A stretch of 64,000 bases of DNA from Castanea sativa. Taxonomy: Eukaryota; Streptophyta; Magnoliopsida; Fagales; Fagaceae. The position numbers were made by a program, and so were the translations under genes. Shown piece by piece: positions 33,445 through 44,860 of this stretch (position 1 is the stretch's first letter; every line of letters starts with the position of its first letter). The stretch spans positions 26,578,322-26,642,321 of the forward strand of contig NC_134017.1 of assembly GCF_040712315.1 (NCBI RefSeq). The letters are read 5' to 3'. Under the pieces are notes generated by a model that saw only the letters and a program-made list of their open reading frames with translations, did not search any database and was not told where the DNA came from.

Positions 33445-36400
33445 TTAAACACGAGGTGGTTCCTCAATGGTGAATTCAGTTGCCGAGCTGGTCACCTCTC
33501 CTCCTGAACCCATGACAGGATCAGCTCCCTCAACTTCGCGGATGGGAGATTCGTTGTTAATGATTGCTTGAATCTTGGGGTTAGGAATGATGACAAGCTC
33601 CTGGGGGATTCAAATGTTGCTTTCCTGCCTAAAGGAAGAAGAGGATTTCACTTGCATCTTATCAAGAGTTGCAAACCATCCCTTGGAGAAGTAGACCTGT
33701 AAGTTTTGCTATACTTTAGACTTCATGGAGACAATGCGGTCGTATTGGCCTTAGTTGTAAGACTATTGAATTTTGGTCTCATCAACTACCACATAGCCTT
33801 TCAACTCAGCATCTTTCTCCATGAGAGCTTTCCTCACTACCTAAAGCTCCTTCTTCAGAGCTTCCTTCCTTTCGGTAATGGCTTTCGTGTTCTCCTTGGC
33901 CTCAGCTCTAAGCTTCTTGGATTTAGAAACTTTATTCATCAAGTCTGAAATCTTCTTCAGAAGATCCTCATTATCAGTATACAACTCTTTAGCTTTAGCC
34001 TTGGCCTCTCCTCAATTACCTCGAAGCATTGGTAGCCCTGCCAAATAGAAATGGTAACGGGTCAAGTTCGGGTTGGGTTTTTTCATACCCGGACCCGACC
34101 CACGGGTTTGTCCCAAAAACCCAAACCCGACCCATTTATTAAACGAATTTTTTTCTTAACTCCAAACCCGGCCCGTCAGGCACCCGTGGGCCCCGCCAAC
34201 CATGCCATGATTTGGGCCTAAACCATGGCCCAATCCCCAAAAAAAAAAATTTGCGTAAAGCCTAAACCGTATTACCATGGCCCAATAATTAAAAAAAATA
34301 ATTGGCCAGAATCATTATTTTTGAAGATGTGTTTGCCAAATTCTTGTATTTGCTAGATTCAAGCATTGCCAATATTCAAGCCTTGATTTTTTTTTTTTTT
34401 TTTTTTACTCTTTGATTGGTAGAGAAAATCAAAGAATGAAATTGAAAAATAAAAATACCCATCAGGAAACAAACACAAACACAAACACAAACACAAAAAA
34501 AAAAAAAACACAAATCCTAACACAAAAATAAACACCAAAATCTCAAATTTATAATTTTCCCATTCAAAATCACAAACACAAACACAAATTCAGATTTATG
34601 ATTTTCCCTTTCAAAATCACAAACACAAACACAAAAATTTCAGATTTATGATTTTCCCTTTCAAAATCACAAACACAAACAACTCACATGATAGAGATGA
34701 AATGAACCCTAAAAAAAAAAACTAGGTGGTCTAATGGAGAAACACGGAGGAAGCGAGGCGGATGAAGGTGCAAGTAATGGTCGGCAGTGAGGGGCTTCAG
34801 GCTAATCAGGCCAGCAGTGACAGATCGAAGGTTGGGGTTGAGTAAGAGGGAGTGACCGAGTGAAGAGTAGGAGAGGAGAAAGAGAAATGGGTATGGGATT
34901 AGGGTTATTTTTTAACTTATATATATATATATATAAATATGGGGGTATTTTAGTATTTTTTTTTACTTATATATAAAAGAATTGAGTTCGGGTCTGGGTT
35001 CAGGCTAGGTTTTTGAAAAAACCTAGACCCGCTTCAGGTTTTTTTTTTAAACCCATACCCGATCCTAGAATTTATCAGCCGGGTAAAATCCAACCCTATA
35101 ATTTATCGAGCCGGGTAAAATCCGACCCATTAGGACCGGCCGGGTATCCACGGGTCGGATATAAATTGCCATCCCTACTACCAAAAGTTATGAAGAAAAA
35201 ATTAATTAAACTTTAAAAATTCTTTAAAAGAAATAGAGAAGGTAATAGGATTGATGGTTACCATGATAGCTTCCCTTTTCATGTTTAGTAGCAGGGTTTC
35301 ATCATCCCACTTTTCCTAGTGCTTCATGTCCTCAGGAAGAAGGAGGGTTTTCCCTACGCACTCAACGACTTTTCCTCCACGACTATCTCTCTAGGGCCTT
35401 ACTCTATCCGTGATAGGAAGAACCTCCCTGTCCACCATGGATGCCTATATATAGGCAGGGGCACCTGAGACGTCAAATGGGTGTCACCCAAGCCTGGAGG
35501 GGAATTCTCAAAATCAAGGATTGTCAAGGATTGCTCGGCGCTTGATCCAAGTGGTTGCTTACGCCCAGCCCTAGTTTCACGGTGGGGGGTAGTAGATACC
35601 GTAGTAATTGGAGGAGCTGGGAGGGGCGTAGAAGTAGTTGCAGCACAGGGAGGTGCTTGTCCTTGAGGTACTGTGGGCTTAGCCAAAATTTGAGCAAGGG
35701 TGACCTGACCTCTTTGGAGTGTCAACTCAGCGAGAGAGTCTTCCAAAGGAATAGTTGTTAGGATATTGGACTCTTCACGAAGTGGAGATGGGCTGTGGTT
35801 TGTGTTCCGGTTTGATTTCCTCTTTCTTTATCTCCGAGGACGATTAGTCGGAGTGGGTATAGCAATGGTAACTCCTAGGTCCTTGGGAGTAAATGAAGGA
35901 GGAGTTTTGCTACAGTATCACTCCTCTTCTCAGCAAGCACGTTCTGAAGAAGATAGGATATATCCCTTTCAACGAACGTCGATGTAAGGAAGCAGAGGAT
36001 GCCTTATTACGATAGCCTTTCCTGTGGCTCAAAAGCTACGATACACGGGAGTGTATCCAAGGATAAGGTAAGCTGCACGGAGTTGACCGTTGTGGTGTGG
36101 ATAGATTGGAGACTTCAGCAATCTGTTTAGATCCATGGATTTAATTAGCTGTCTCTTCTTCTTGAATGTGTGATCCTCTGAAAAAGAAGTACACAAAGGT
36201 TAGTCACATAGAATGTTAAAAATAGCTCAGACTTAGAATAAATTAGAAATAATGAGTTAGCAAAAAGAAAAAAATCCTACAAAATCTACCCACCTGCTTT
36301 ACCCTCACTCGTGGGGCAATGGATCTCACTGGGGTACCAGCTCCCCAAGACTATCAAATAGTCTCCTTTTGTTTCCCTGTCAGAATCTAGAAGACCGGAG

Positions 36401-36798
36401 ATGAGCCTCACCTCCCCTTATCAGATCTTAAATTAATACCCAGAGGTTTTACTATCTTGAAAACTATACACGTAGTTGATATCATGTTCGGTAAGGTTTA
36501 GCCCGAGCCTTTTGTTAAGGGTGTCTACACTACTAACGATCCTAAAGAAATTAGGAGTACACTGGTCAGGGCAGAGCTTAAAATGGCGTAGAAAGTTAGT
36601 AAGGAGGTCACTCATAGGGATCCTAACTCCGCCTTCTACTATGGCAACGAGTGGAATTACCGCTCTACCCTCCCCTATTAAGAGTATTGCCTTGGATTCT
36701 AGGAAATAATTCACCTCTACATCATCAGGGAAGTTATACTTTCTCCTAAACTCAGCTAATATCTCAAGGGTATTAACCATCGATTTAAATTTCCCCAT
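33445..36798 (-). pseudogene. Antisense ORF (aORF) of Tat element 2, three exons, broken
   Basis: Exon 1 36294-36798 starts at ATG (minus strand, 36798-36796) and is 505 bp, exactly as in element 1. Exon 2 is 35262-36177; exon 3 is 33445-34037, ending TAA 33447-33445. Donors are GCAG|GTGGGT and CATG|GTAACC; acceptors TTTTTCAG and TTTGGCAG. The protein matches the element-1 aORF in exon 1 (ESKAILLIGEGRAVIPLVAI, FKLCPDQCTPNFFRI) and start of exon 2 (NGQLRAAYLILGYTP), then diverges; exon 3 is Lys/Glu-rich coiled coil. Stops lie at 36433, 36421-36416 and 36029-36031 and several more in exons 2 and 3. A hAT element is inserted in the second intron at its acceptor. No function is known. Confidence 0.83.
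34046..35177. mobile_element. Non-autonomous hAT-type element at the aORF splice acceptor
   Basis: 1,132 bp. Left end TAGAAATGGTAACGGGTC; right end in reverse TAGGGATGGCAATTTATATC, so the terminal repeats are imperfect. The 8-bp target duplication is CTGCCAAA / CTACCAAA (34038-34045, 35178-35185). Both ends carry clusters of ACCCGACCC-type motifs, and the middle has CACAAA repeats (34465-34690). No transposase. Related in its ends to the element at 52213-52762. Confidence 0.8.
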
Positions 36799-37028
36799 TG
36801 TAGGCAAAGCAAGAATAAAGAAGAAGGAAATAACAAAAACTAAATCTAAAGAGTGAAGGGGAAGACAAACTTACAATGTGAAAGAAAGGCAGAAAAAGGG
36901 AAGGTCGCTAGAAGTCACCTAAAGTTCGTCAGAAAAGGAAGTAGCGAAGAAGAAAGAAAGAGAGGAAACTTTCAGAGTTTTAGAGAAAAAAATGTAGAAG
37001 GAGCTAGAAAATGGGTCTAGGGGTCTCC

Positions 37029-37036
37029 CTTATATA
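37029..37036 (-). promoter_or_regulatory. TATA box of the antisense ORF, element 2
   Basis: The minus strand reads CCTATATAAGGGA, about 235 bp upstream of the aORF ATG. Same arrangement as in element 1. Confidence 0.6.
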
Positions 37037-37282
37037 GGAAAAATAGGGGAGAGGAAGGGATAGAAGTGACCCTTCCTTTCCCGCCCATTTTTCCATTTTC
37101 CGAAAGGCCCATTTGACTTTCCATTCAAGGACACGTGCTAAAGATCGTGGGCTGGGAATCTCGGGCATGTCCATGGTATTTATTACCCGACACCACCACT
37201 ATTCATAAATGCCAGTTAATGATTGCCACAATTTCCTTGAACCACGATCCCCACGTCAGTAATGATGACCTAAAGATCGTGG

Positions 37283-38019
37283 GGGGCTAGAGCCCAAGAA
37301 GTTACTAGGCCATAGGAAAGTAGTTGGGTCTGGCCTTTGTGCAGAGGGGAAAGCTCAAAGGGTGATAATCCATTAAAGAGCTAAAAGCTAGATCATTCTA
37401 GATGTTGAGGACAAAGTTTAGTACCACGGTCAACCTGTGCCTGTGAAAAAGGGAAAGCACTAGCTTATCCAAGGCATGGAGCACAGATGATCAATGTATG
37501 ACCTCTAGAAGACATTGGTAACCACGAGAAACTTCTGGAATGCGCAAGAAGTATTACCTCCGCATTAATGAAAGGGTTCTTTCCTAACCTTTGTCGCATT
37601 AATTGCTCGTGAGACAACCTGAACAATACACGTAACCTCTGGGCAGTCAGAATTCTAAGATAAGAAAGAAACAAAACTGATAAAGTAAGGGCAAATATTT
37701 GTGAGACTCTAAATGGGAACAAGACAGCTGTAATGATAAGTACAAGGCCTGAAGCTATAAAAGGAGGGAGAAGGCAAAAGGTGGGGGATCCAAAAAAGGG
37801 GAGAAAAATTTGTCTGAGAAGAAAAATAAAGTAAGAGAGGGAAACACTAGTGTGGCACCATGGGAATAAAAATAAAAACTTCCTATAGTCATCTGAGCGT
37901 CTGTAATAGTAATGGTAGCATATTAATGGTCAAAAGAAATCCACTGTTTGTATTTCCCATTGTAGAGTATCTATTCCCTGTTATTTTGTAGCAAAATTTT
38001 GAGGAGTGTTCCTCAGGGA
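37283..38019 (+). repeat. 3' LTR of Tat element 2, 3' end missing
   Basis: Begins at a G-rich stretch (GGGGGGCTAGAGCCCAAG) that should contain the polypurine tract. Ends GTTCCTCAGGGA and lacks the last about 20 bp found in the 5' LTR. The copies differ by roughly 8-10 percent by eye, so the insertion is older than the copia element. Confidence 0.8.
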
Positions 38020-38221
38020 GTGCTAAAGAAGGAAATTAGGGAGAGTTAGAATAAAAAATCCATGTATATGTGCATTCTTGTATGGAGAGAGAGAGAGAGA
38101 GAGGCTATGATGTACTTACCAAATCTAAAATTCGAGAAAGTCACTAGCGCTCCACTTGTTTCAATGAAAAACCTTATATAAAGATAATTTTTCGTATTTT
38201 CTAGTGTTTAGTAGTATTAGA

Positions 38222-39329
38222 CACTACAAAAAACGCAGCTATTGGTTAATTCTATAGCCGCGTTCAAAAACGCAGCTATAGGTCCAGCCAAATAAATTTT
38301 TTTTTTAAAGGGGGACCTATAGCTGGGTTTAGAAACGCAGCTCTAGCCGAATAAATTTTTTTTTAAGGGTAACAAAAAAAAAAAAAAAGATGGCCTGAGA
38401 TATATATAGCTGAATAAAATATATTTTTTTTAAGGAGGACCTATAACGCGGCTATAGGTAACACACAAAAAAGCGATGCCCTGAGATATATAGTTGAATA
38501 AAATATTATTTTTTAAAAGGAGAACTTATAGCCACGTTTTTAAAAACGAGGCTACAGGTAACACGCAACAACAAAAAAAAGGATGGCCTAAATTATGTAG
38601 CCGGATTTTTTTTTTTTTTTTAAACGTAGACCATAGCCGCGTTTTAAAAAACGTGGCGACAGGTCACAAAAAAAAAAGATGGGCTGATGGGTTTGTGTTC
38701 TTGAGCTTGTTCTTTTGTGTTTCTGAGTTTGTGCTTTTGTGTTCCTTGAATGGATTTAGTGTTAGATTTGGGTTGGTTTTGTTGAATGAGAGGAGATTCA
38801 TGGATTTGTGTTATTATATTTTGGAGCATATTGCGTTTGTATTATGAGTATATTGTGTTTGATTTTGAATTTTTTGGGTTTGTGTTTGATTTCTCTTTTT
38901 TGGGTTTCTGTTTAATTTTTGAATTTTTTTGGTTTGAATTTTGAATTTTTTGGGGGAAAAAAACCCAGAAATTTTTTAAAAAAAAACTTATAGTCGTGTT
39001 TTTAAAACACAGTTGTAGGAGGCATTAGCTGCGTTTTTAAAATGCAACCAAAACTGTACCTATAGCCGCATTTTAAACACAACCCAAAGTGAGTCTATAG
39101 CCGCGTTGTTTACAAAACACAACTATAGGTCTCAGCTTATAAAGAAGTGAAAAATGCAGCTATAGGGGGATAGCTAGCTGCATTTATAGAAATGCGGCTA
39201 TAGACCCCCACAGGGATATTGTCGCACAGGATAGGCCGCGTTTGGAAACGCAACTATAGCCTATAGCTGTGTTTTTAGGGTCTATAGCTGTGTTATCCAA
39301 ACGCGGCTATAGCCCTCTTTTTTTGTAAG
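38222..39329. mobile_element. CACTA-type non-autonomous element
   Basis: Begins CACTACAAAAAACGCAGC and ends TTTTTTTGTAAG, the worn inverse of the CACTACAAAAA terminus of En/Spm-type elements. The ends are crowded with copies, in both directions, of CTATAGCCGCGTTT / AAACGCGGCTATAGG, like the sub-terminal transposase-binding repeats of this superfamily. The middle (38690-38960) is GT/T-rich and the open frames are not protein-like. The 3-bp target duplication was not resolved. Confidence 0.65.
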
Positions 39330-39492
39330 AAAAAATGAATTAAAGAAAAACTATTTTTGGTTAACTAGAAAAAGTATGACTTATTTTTAGAGATTTTTTT
39401 TTTTTTTTTTTTTTGAATATCGCTTAGATCTTCCTATTTTTAAGATATCCATAATAACAATGTAATATATATCTTGCAAATTTTATGCCTGG

Positions 39493-39843
39493 TTATTTTT
39501 CTTCTCTTTCGTAGTCAAGTAGACACTTTCTAACTGCTTTATAACCTGGGGGATTTTGATACATTGGGTTGCTAAAGCAATGTTTAAAAGCCCGTGTAAT
39601 ACATAGTTCATATTCATACGGAAGATCTACCTTTAAATTTCGCACACAAGTTATAATTCTGGTTACCATACAAATATCAAAAGCGTCTCGGACGGGATCA
39701 AATTTAGAGAGTTTAGAAAGTGGTGGAAATAAAGAGTTATAGGAAGATGCAGAGGCATGGTCATTGGCTTGCACTTCAATGATAATAATGATAACCAACT
39801 TTATCATCCAAACTATAAATTTTCTGATTAATTTCACACCCAT
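39493..39843 (-). CDS. Small secreted cysteine-containing protein, candidate
   Basis: 116 codons from ATG 39843-39841 to TAA 39493-39495, single exon. Residues 1-26 form a likely signal peptide: basic start (KLIRK), hydrophobic core rich in Ile and Val, and a plausible cut after VQA. The mature part has five Cys at residues 58, 66, 81, 89 and 107 (C-x7-C-x14-C-x7-C-x17-C), so one would be unpaired or make a dimer. It lies between a CACTA element and a SINE. Possible TATA-like sequences lie upstream on the minus strand (near 39885 and 39940). I do not recognise the family; it recalls plant small cysteine-rich peptides in layout only. It could be a chance frame, but the signal peptide plus regular Cys spacing argues for a gene. 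Confidence 0.5.
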   Translation of the reverse strand: MGVKLIRKFIVWMIKLVIIIIIEVQANDHASASSYNSLFPPLSKLSKFDPVRDAFDICMVTRIITCVRNLKVDLPYEYELCITRAFKHCFSNPMYQNPPGYKAVRKCLLDYEREEK

Positions 39844-40341
39844 TTATTTTCTAACACCATAAAAATGTTATTATTTTGAAATTATATCTAAGAGAACATC
39901 GAATTCTTAAAATTGTGTTCCTACTATAATCAAATAAATAGACTCCTTTGAAATAAAGATAAGTTAATTTATAATTTTTATTCGTAATTAAACATATTTT
40001 TGTTGTTATTTAAGAATTGTGACTTTTAGAAGCATGAGCAATTTTATGTTCTATGACTTGCAAATTCTTTTGTGTCTTCTTACTAGAGTCAAAAGTTTTC
40101 GTAGTAAAATTTTATGTAAAAATGCAAGTTTCATAAAAATTGAGTATACTTATAAGAGTCAATTAATTAAGTAAACTTGTGAGGATAGATGATCAAATTT
40201 TTAAAATATATTTGATTAAAACACCCATTTTATGGACTTTGGAGATAGATAATGGCTAGAAAAACATGAGAAATAAGTCAGAGTAGACTGTATGGAGTTA
40301 TTATATAAAGCCTACTATTAATTATAAATAAATATAAAGAT

Positions 40342-40538
40342 ATGTTAATTGACTTTTCTTTTTCTTTTTTTTTTGGATACAAGATAGAATTTCTACTCTA
40401 GCCTAATCTAAGTGTATATGTGTGTGAAACTCCTTCCTGGAGACTTGAACCCCAGCTCTTGTCCCCCACACTCCACAAGCATTTATACCTGTGAAGTGAC
40501 CATCGCACTAAGGGTGTGCGGTGGTATGTTAATTGACT
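40342..40538 (-). mobile_element. tRNA-derived SINE, copy 2 (with target duplication)
   Basis: Body 40355-40525, same family as 6418-6570, minus orientation with T-run at left. Perfect 13-bp target duplication ATGTTAATTGACT at 40342-40354 and 40526-40538. B-box region reads GGGGTTCAAGTCTCC. Confidence 0.93.
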
Positions 40539-40843
40539 CTTAAATAAACCTACATGGTGCAAAATTTCCCTAAACAAAGTTTATTTAATTAGTGAGTATT
40601 TTAAAGGGAACATTTGATAGAAGGAAATAAATTAAACGATTTTTTTTAACCAATGTCCCTTGGTTATGGTTATGAACTTAACAAAAGATTTATTATATAG
40701 CAAATAAGTAATTTTTAACAATGGTCATCTAAGCTTGAAAGGGCTCCATCAAAAATTTAATGAATATATAAACAGTTGCTATCCACAAGTTTCAATATAC
40801 TAAATCAAGTTTTGATTTGAAAAGTGTGCGTGTGTGTATACAT

Positions 40844-40856
<13 letters not shown>

Positions 40857-40898
<42 letters not shown>
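40857..40898. repeat. (AT)n microsatellite, about 42 bp
   Basis: Follows a CATATACATACATACATA stretch; uninterrupted TA dinucleotides. Confidence 0.95.
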
Positions 40899-40901
<3 letters not shown>

Positions 40902-41304
40902 GGCCAAGATCCTGTTATGAGCGAGCCCTCTTCTCATTTCTTTCATCTATTCTCGTTGTATTTGGAGAGACTATTAGGGCTTCATCATTCTTTCTGAGAC
41001 AGGATCATGGGAAGTTGATCTATAGCATGCATTTGTTGTGGCTATGGTTTTGAAGCCATTAGACTATTAGAGGCATTATTAATTTGGATAGACAGTCTTC
41101 TGTTTACTTCACTCGTGTAATTGTTTGGTAAGCGGGGGTGATTTTCTTGTTTGGTTTGCAAATTAATGATTGGGTTTAGAAGTTTAGGTGGGGAGTGGTG
41201 ATGGGGATTTGCTTTGTACTTTGTATCCCCTTGGTCATGGTGGGAATTAAATGGTTGTACTGCTTATTATCCACGCCTAGTCGGCTGAGTGATTTGGGTG
41301 AGGT
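40899..41304. other. No gene seen
   Basis: Moderately GC-balanced sequence without an open frame of note; I could not assign it. Confidence 0.4.
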
Positions 41305-41829
41305 GACAGTACTGGATTTTATGGTTGGTGTGAATCATGATTCTTATCTATAAAGGGTTAATAAACTTTGAGTGAGGTAGATATATGTTTGAGATTGAGG
41401 TTTCATTTCCCTTTTTTAGCCAACGAATGGTTTGGTTTGGAATTGTGACCTTTGGGACCTACCCGGTGAATGGGTATAGGCTATTTTAATTGTTTCTAAA
41501 AAAAAAGGGTTCGATGATATTTCATCCTCACCACGTACTTTATTAAATTAAATATAATTAAAACTTGACAGTACTGGATTTTATGGTTGGTGTGAATCAT
41601 GATTTTATCTATAAAGGGTTAATAAACTTTGAGTGAGGAGATATATGTTTGAGATTGAGGTTTCATTTCCCTTTTTGGGCCAACGAATGGTTTGGTTTGG
41701 AATTGTGACCTTTGGGACCTACCCGGTGAATGCGTATAGGCTATTTTAATTGTTTCTAAAAAAAAAAAAGGTTCGATGATATTTCATCCCTCACCACGTA
41801 CTTTATTAAATTAAATAGAATTAAAACTT
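41305..41829. repeat. 262-bp two-copy tandem duplication
   Basis: GACAGTACTGGATTTTATGG at 41305 recurs at 41567; the copies are nearly identical down to TTAAATTAAATA and an A-run. High identity suggests a recent event. Confidence 0.95.
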
Positions 41830-44800
41830 TGAATATCAAATAGTAGAAATCTCATTTTGCAACCTTATAACCTCACACCAAAGGCATATCCATTACTTTC
41901 GGACATAATGGCAAAATCATAATTTTGACCATTTTGTTTCTAAATACTCTATTGATAACAAATCTAGGAGTCCTAACGATAAAAAATTATATATCATATG
42001 ATTGAGGACTTTTTTTTAAGGGTGAAAAAAGTGGTATTTCCTAAGTTTAGTTTCTCTTTATGTAAATTAGATAAAGTCATGTCTAGAATTAGAGAATAGA
42101 TTTAGAGATTTAATTACGCTTGGGGAAGGAGTTAGGCACCCCACTTTCCACAATTAATGCCGGATTGTAATCCACACCTAAAATATTATTCATTAGTAAC
42201 ATGCGTAGGGCAATATATATATAAACTTACCTGGTCTTAGGGGCACATATATCTCTTGATATCTTGCATGCATGCATGCATCAATTATAATGCATGAAGA
42301 TTGATATCAATAGTTTTTATTTTTAGAGGAAAAAAAAACATTATTAGTTTGAAAACCATTTGGGTAAACTCATGACTGGCAAAAGGTTGGTATCAAGATA
42401 GACATGAAATCTTAACACATTGCCCATTATAATCACGTTTTATAAGGGAGGTCCTAGCAATCATTATGATCACCTCATTCCATGGTTAATGATGTAGTAG
42501 TTTGTCTATTGATGAGGTTTGAACTAAGGGATCTTGCAAAGAGAGAGATCCTTTATGATCTCATTTGGCAAAGAGTTTTGGAAAATTATAAAGTTTTGGA
42601 AAAAACTTAAAAATATAGTTACTATATAAATTATAAAGTAATTAAAAACGATAAGTTACTCTCAATGTGATGTAGTTTCTGCCATTACGTCTCCTTATTA
42701 CTACTCAAGTAATTAAAACGGATTGTAGACAAAATAAGCTCCAAAAAAGAGTAGCGTATATGTTTGGATTAGGTGTTTTTTGTTGTTATTGTTGTTGTTC
42801 AACTTATTAGTTTATTTCATTTTGCACAAGCCTTTTAAAACTTTACTTTTTATTTTTGGGTATGATTTCACTTTTGCTAACCTTCAACAAATACATAAAT
42901 AGGTTTTTCACCAACATGTTAATCCAAATGCTGGAAATTAATTGTTTTTTTTTTTTTAATTTATGGTAATATATGATGAAAGATTATATATCTTTTTGTG
43001 TTTATGGATTGACCAATTAAATGTGTAACTAGTTATAGCTAACATTCATGAACATTTAGGATTGTGATGGTATGGTACATAAAAAAGGATAAGCACATAT
43101 CATAGAATGATCATCTTCTTCTTCTTTTTTTGTTAGGGAAAATTACATAAAAAGGCTCATAGTTTATACTATGTTCTAGGATTTTAATTTTTTATTTTTT
43201 CAATTAAAGTCTCAATCTTATGAAACTGCTTCAGGTTGAAGCCTATATCCATCTCCGTTATTCATTTTCATTATTTTGAGTAGTAATGGAATAGATAAAA
43301 ATGATAATTTTTTATAAAATTAACTTTGTTTTGCAATTTTTTTGATAATTACTTTCTCACTTTAAGTGAAGCTTTCTCTCTCTACCTTGTAATTATCAAA
43401 ATGATTTATTAACAAATTCTATGTGAAATATGTAATTTAATCAATGATTTCTTGCTTTTCACAATTTCATTACTACCTACAATAAGATAAATAAAAAATG
43501 GAGATGGACTAAGGGTTCAAATTGAAACATTTTATAAATTTGAGATTTTAATTACAAAATTACAAACCAACGAACTAATCTAAAGTAGAATATAAATTTT
43601 GAATTTTATATATAATTTAAAAAAAATAAAACTATAATTTAATATAATCTACTTTGTAAATAAAATAAATCATTAATAAAGATAAGGGGGTTTAAAGTTC
43701 AAACACTCAACCCGGAGCAAAAGGTAAAAATTTGTTGCCACACAATGTTCTCTAACTCAAGGGGTTTTTCAGATACCCCATTTGGCGTAAATTTTACAAC
43801 CATTTGATTGGTATTAATTGGTAATTAAATTACATCACTACAAATGAGTTTAACACGAATAACACTACAATTATTACTGGATACCCAAATAAATAATGAG
43901 TAAATTATACAAATAATGAGTCTTTAGGAGTTTGTTTAATTGTGCTGTTTAAATAATAATTTTTACTTTTTAAACAATAAAACACATATTTTTATAATAT
44001 TTTTTAATCTATACATATTTTTATAATATTTAAATAATATTAATAAAACAAAATTACCGAATACACTAATACCTTTTTGGGCACTTGAGACGGTCATGAG
44101 CCATTAACGTTTTTTTTTTTTTCTTTTTTTTTTTGCTTCGGCCCATACAAAGGTCCTATGATTAGTTGCTTGGGAAGTAAGGAAAGGTATTTATCAAAAA
44201 AAGGGAAGTAAGGAAAGGTGCTCTATCTGCCTAGGAATAACAACATTTATCATTTTATCTACAATATTTGGATAACTATCAATCAATCAATCAGTCAGCC
44301 GCATTTATATCTGGCCTTGAAAGATAACCTGAATTGGAAAAGTTTTAAATTGGACTCCTTTTTGACCACCAGAATCAAAATGTCCTGTGGCGGTGTGGCC
44401 AGATATTACTGAATGATATATATATATATATTTTTTATGAGAACTGAATGATTTATTGATTGGTCATGTCAAAGAAATATTCCAGTTCTTATATGATTTT
44501 GAATGCTGAATGGGCCATTGTAGCATTTAATGGCTGTGAATTGACAGCTCTATCAAAAAATTGCAGTAATTATTTGGGGTATTAAAAGCAGATACTTTCA
44601 AACCTTGACATCAGAATCAGAAATTCAGAACTGCCAACTTTAAATTTGATTGAATTCATTTACTTTTTAAAGTTACAACCAGGCATTATTCAAAACAAAG
44701 AACAACTCTACATCGTAGGCAGGTGAAAGTGTCATCAAAATCCCATCTCTAATTTCTATTCCTCTCTTTTGGGCTAGCGTGGTTTTTAGCACAGGGAGTT

Positions 44801-44860
44801 GAAACAATAAGGTGGCACTCAAATATAGTCAAATACACCCTAGTCATTATAGCTTGCTTT
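41830..44860. other. No gene seen; foldback repeat at about 43145-43600
   Basis: AT-rich. At 43145-43600 the left part (TTGAAGCCTATATCCATCTCC) is inverted at the right (GGAGATGGACTAAGGGTTCA), indicating a worn foldback MITE; ends and target duplication not resolved. The rest has no supported feature. Confidence 0.45.

Larger units (their letters stand above)
25793..38019 (+). mobile_element. Ty3/gypsy retrotransposon, Tat lineage, element 2, inactive
   Basis: About 12.2 kb: LTR, primer site, gag, protease, RT, RNase H, a second archaeal-like RNase H, integrase, tandem array, antisense ORF, LTR. A second RNase H and an aORF between pol and the 3' LTR are marks of the Tat lineage. LTR outer edges are approximate: the last about 20 bp of the 3' LTR are missing and no target duplication was found. 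Every coding region has stops or frameshifts. Two internal duplications (304 and 98 bp) and a 1.1-kb hAT insertion lie within it. Confidence 0.92.

Noticed and set aside
34465..34690. Possible CRISPR-like regular repeats (CACAAACACAAA)
   Set aside because: Low-complexity plant minisatellite in a hAT element; no spacer-repeat structure, and a nuclear plant genome.
38494..38847. 117-codon plus-strand frame
   Set aside because: Lies inside the CACTA-like element, is made of repeat and poly-T/A sequence (Phe/Lys runs), and has no domain.
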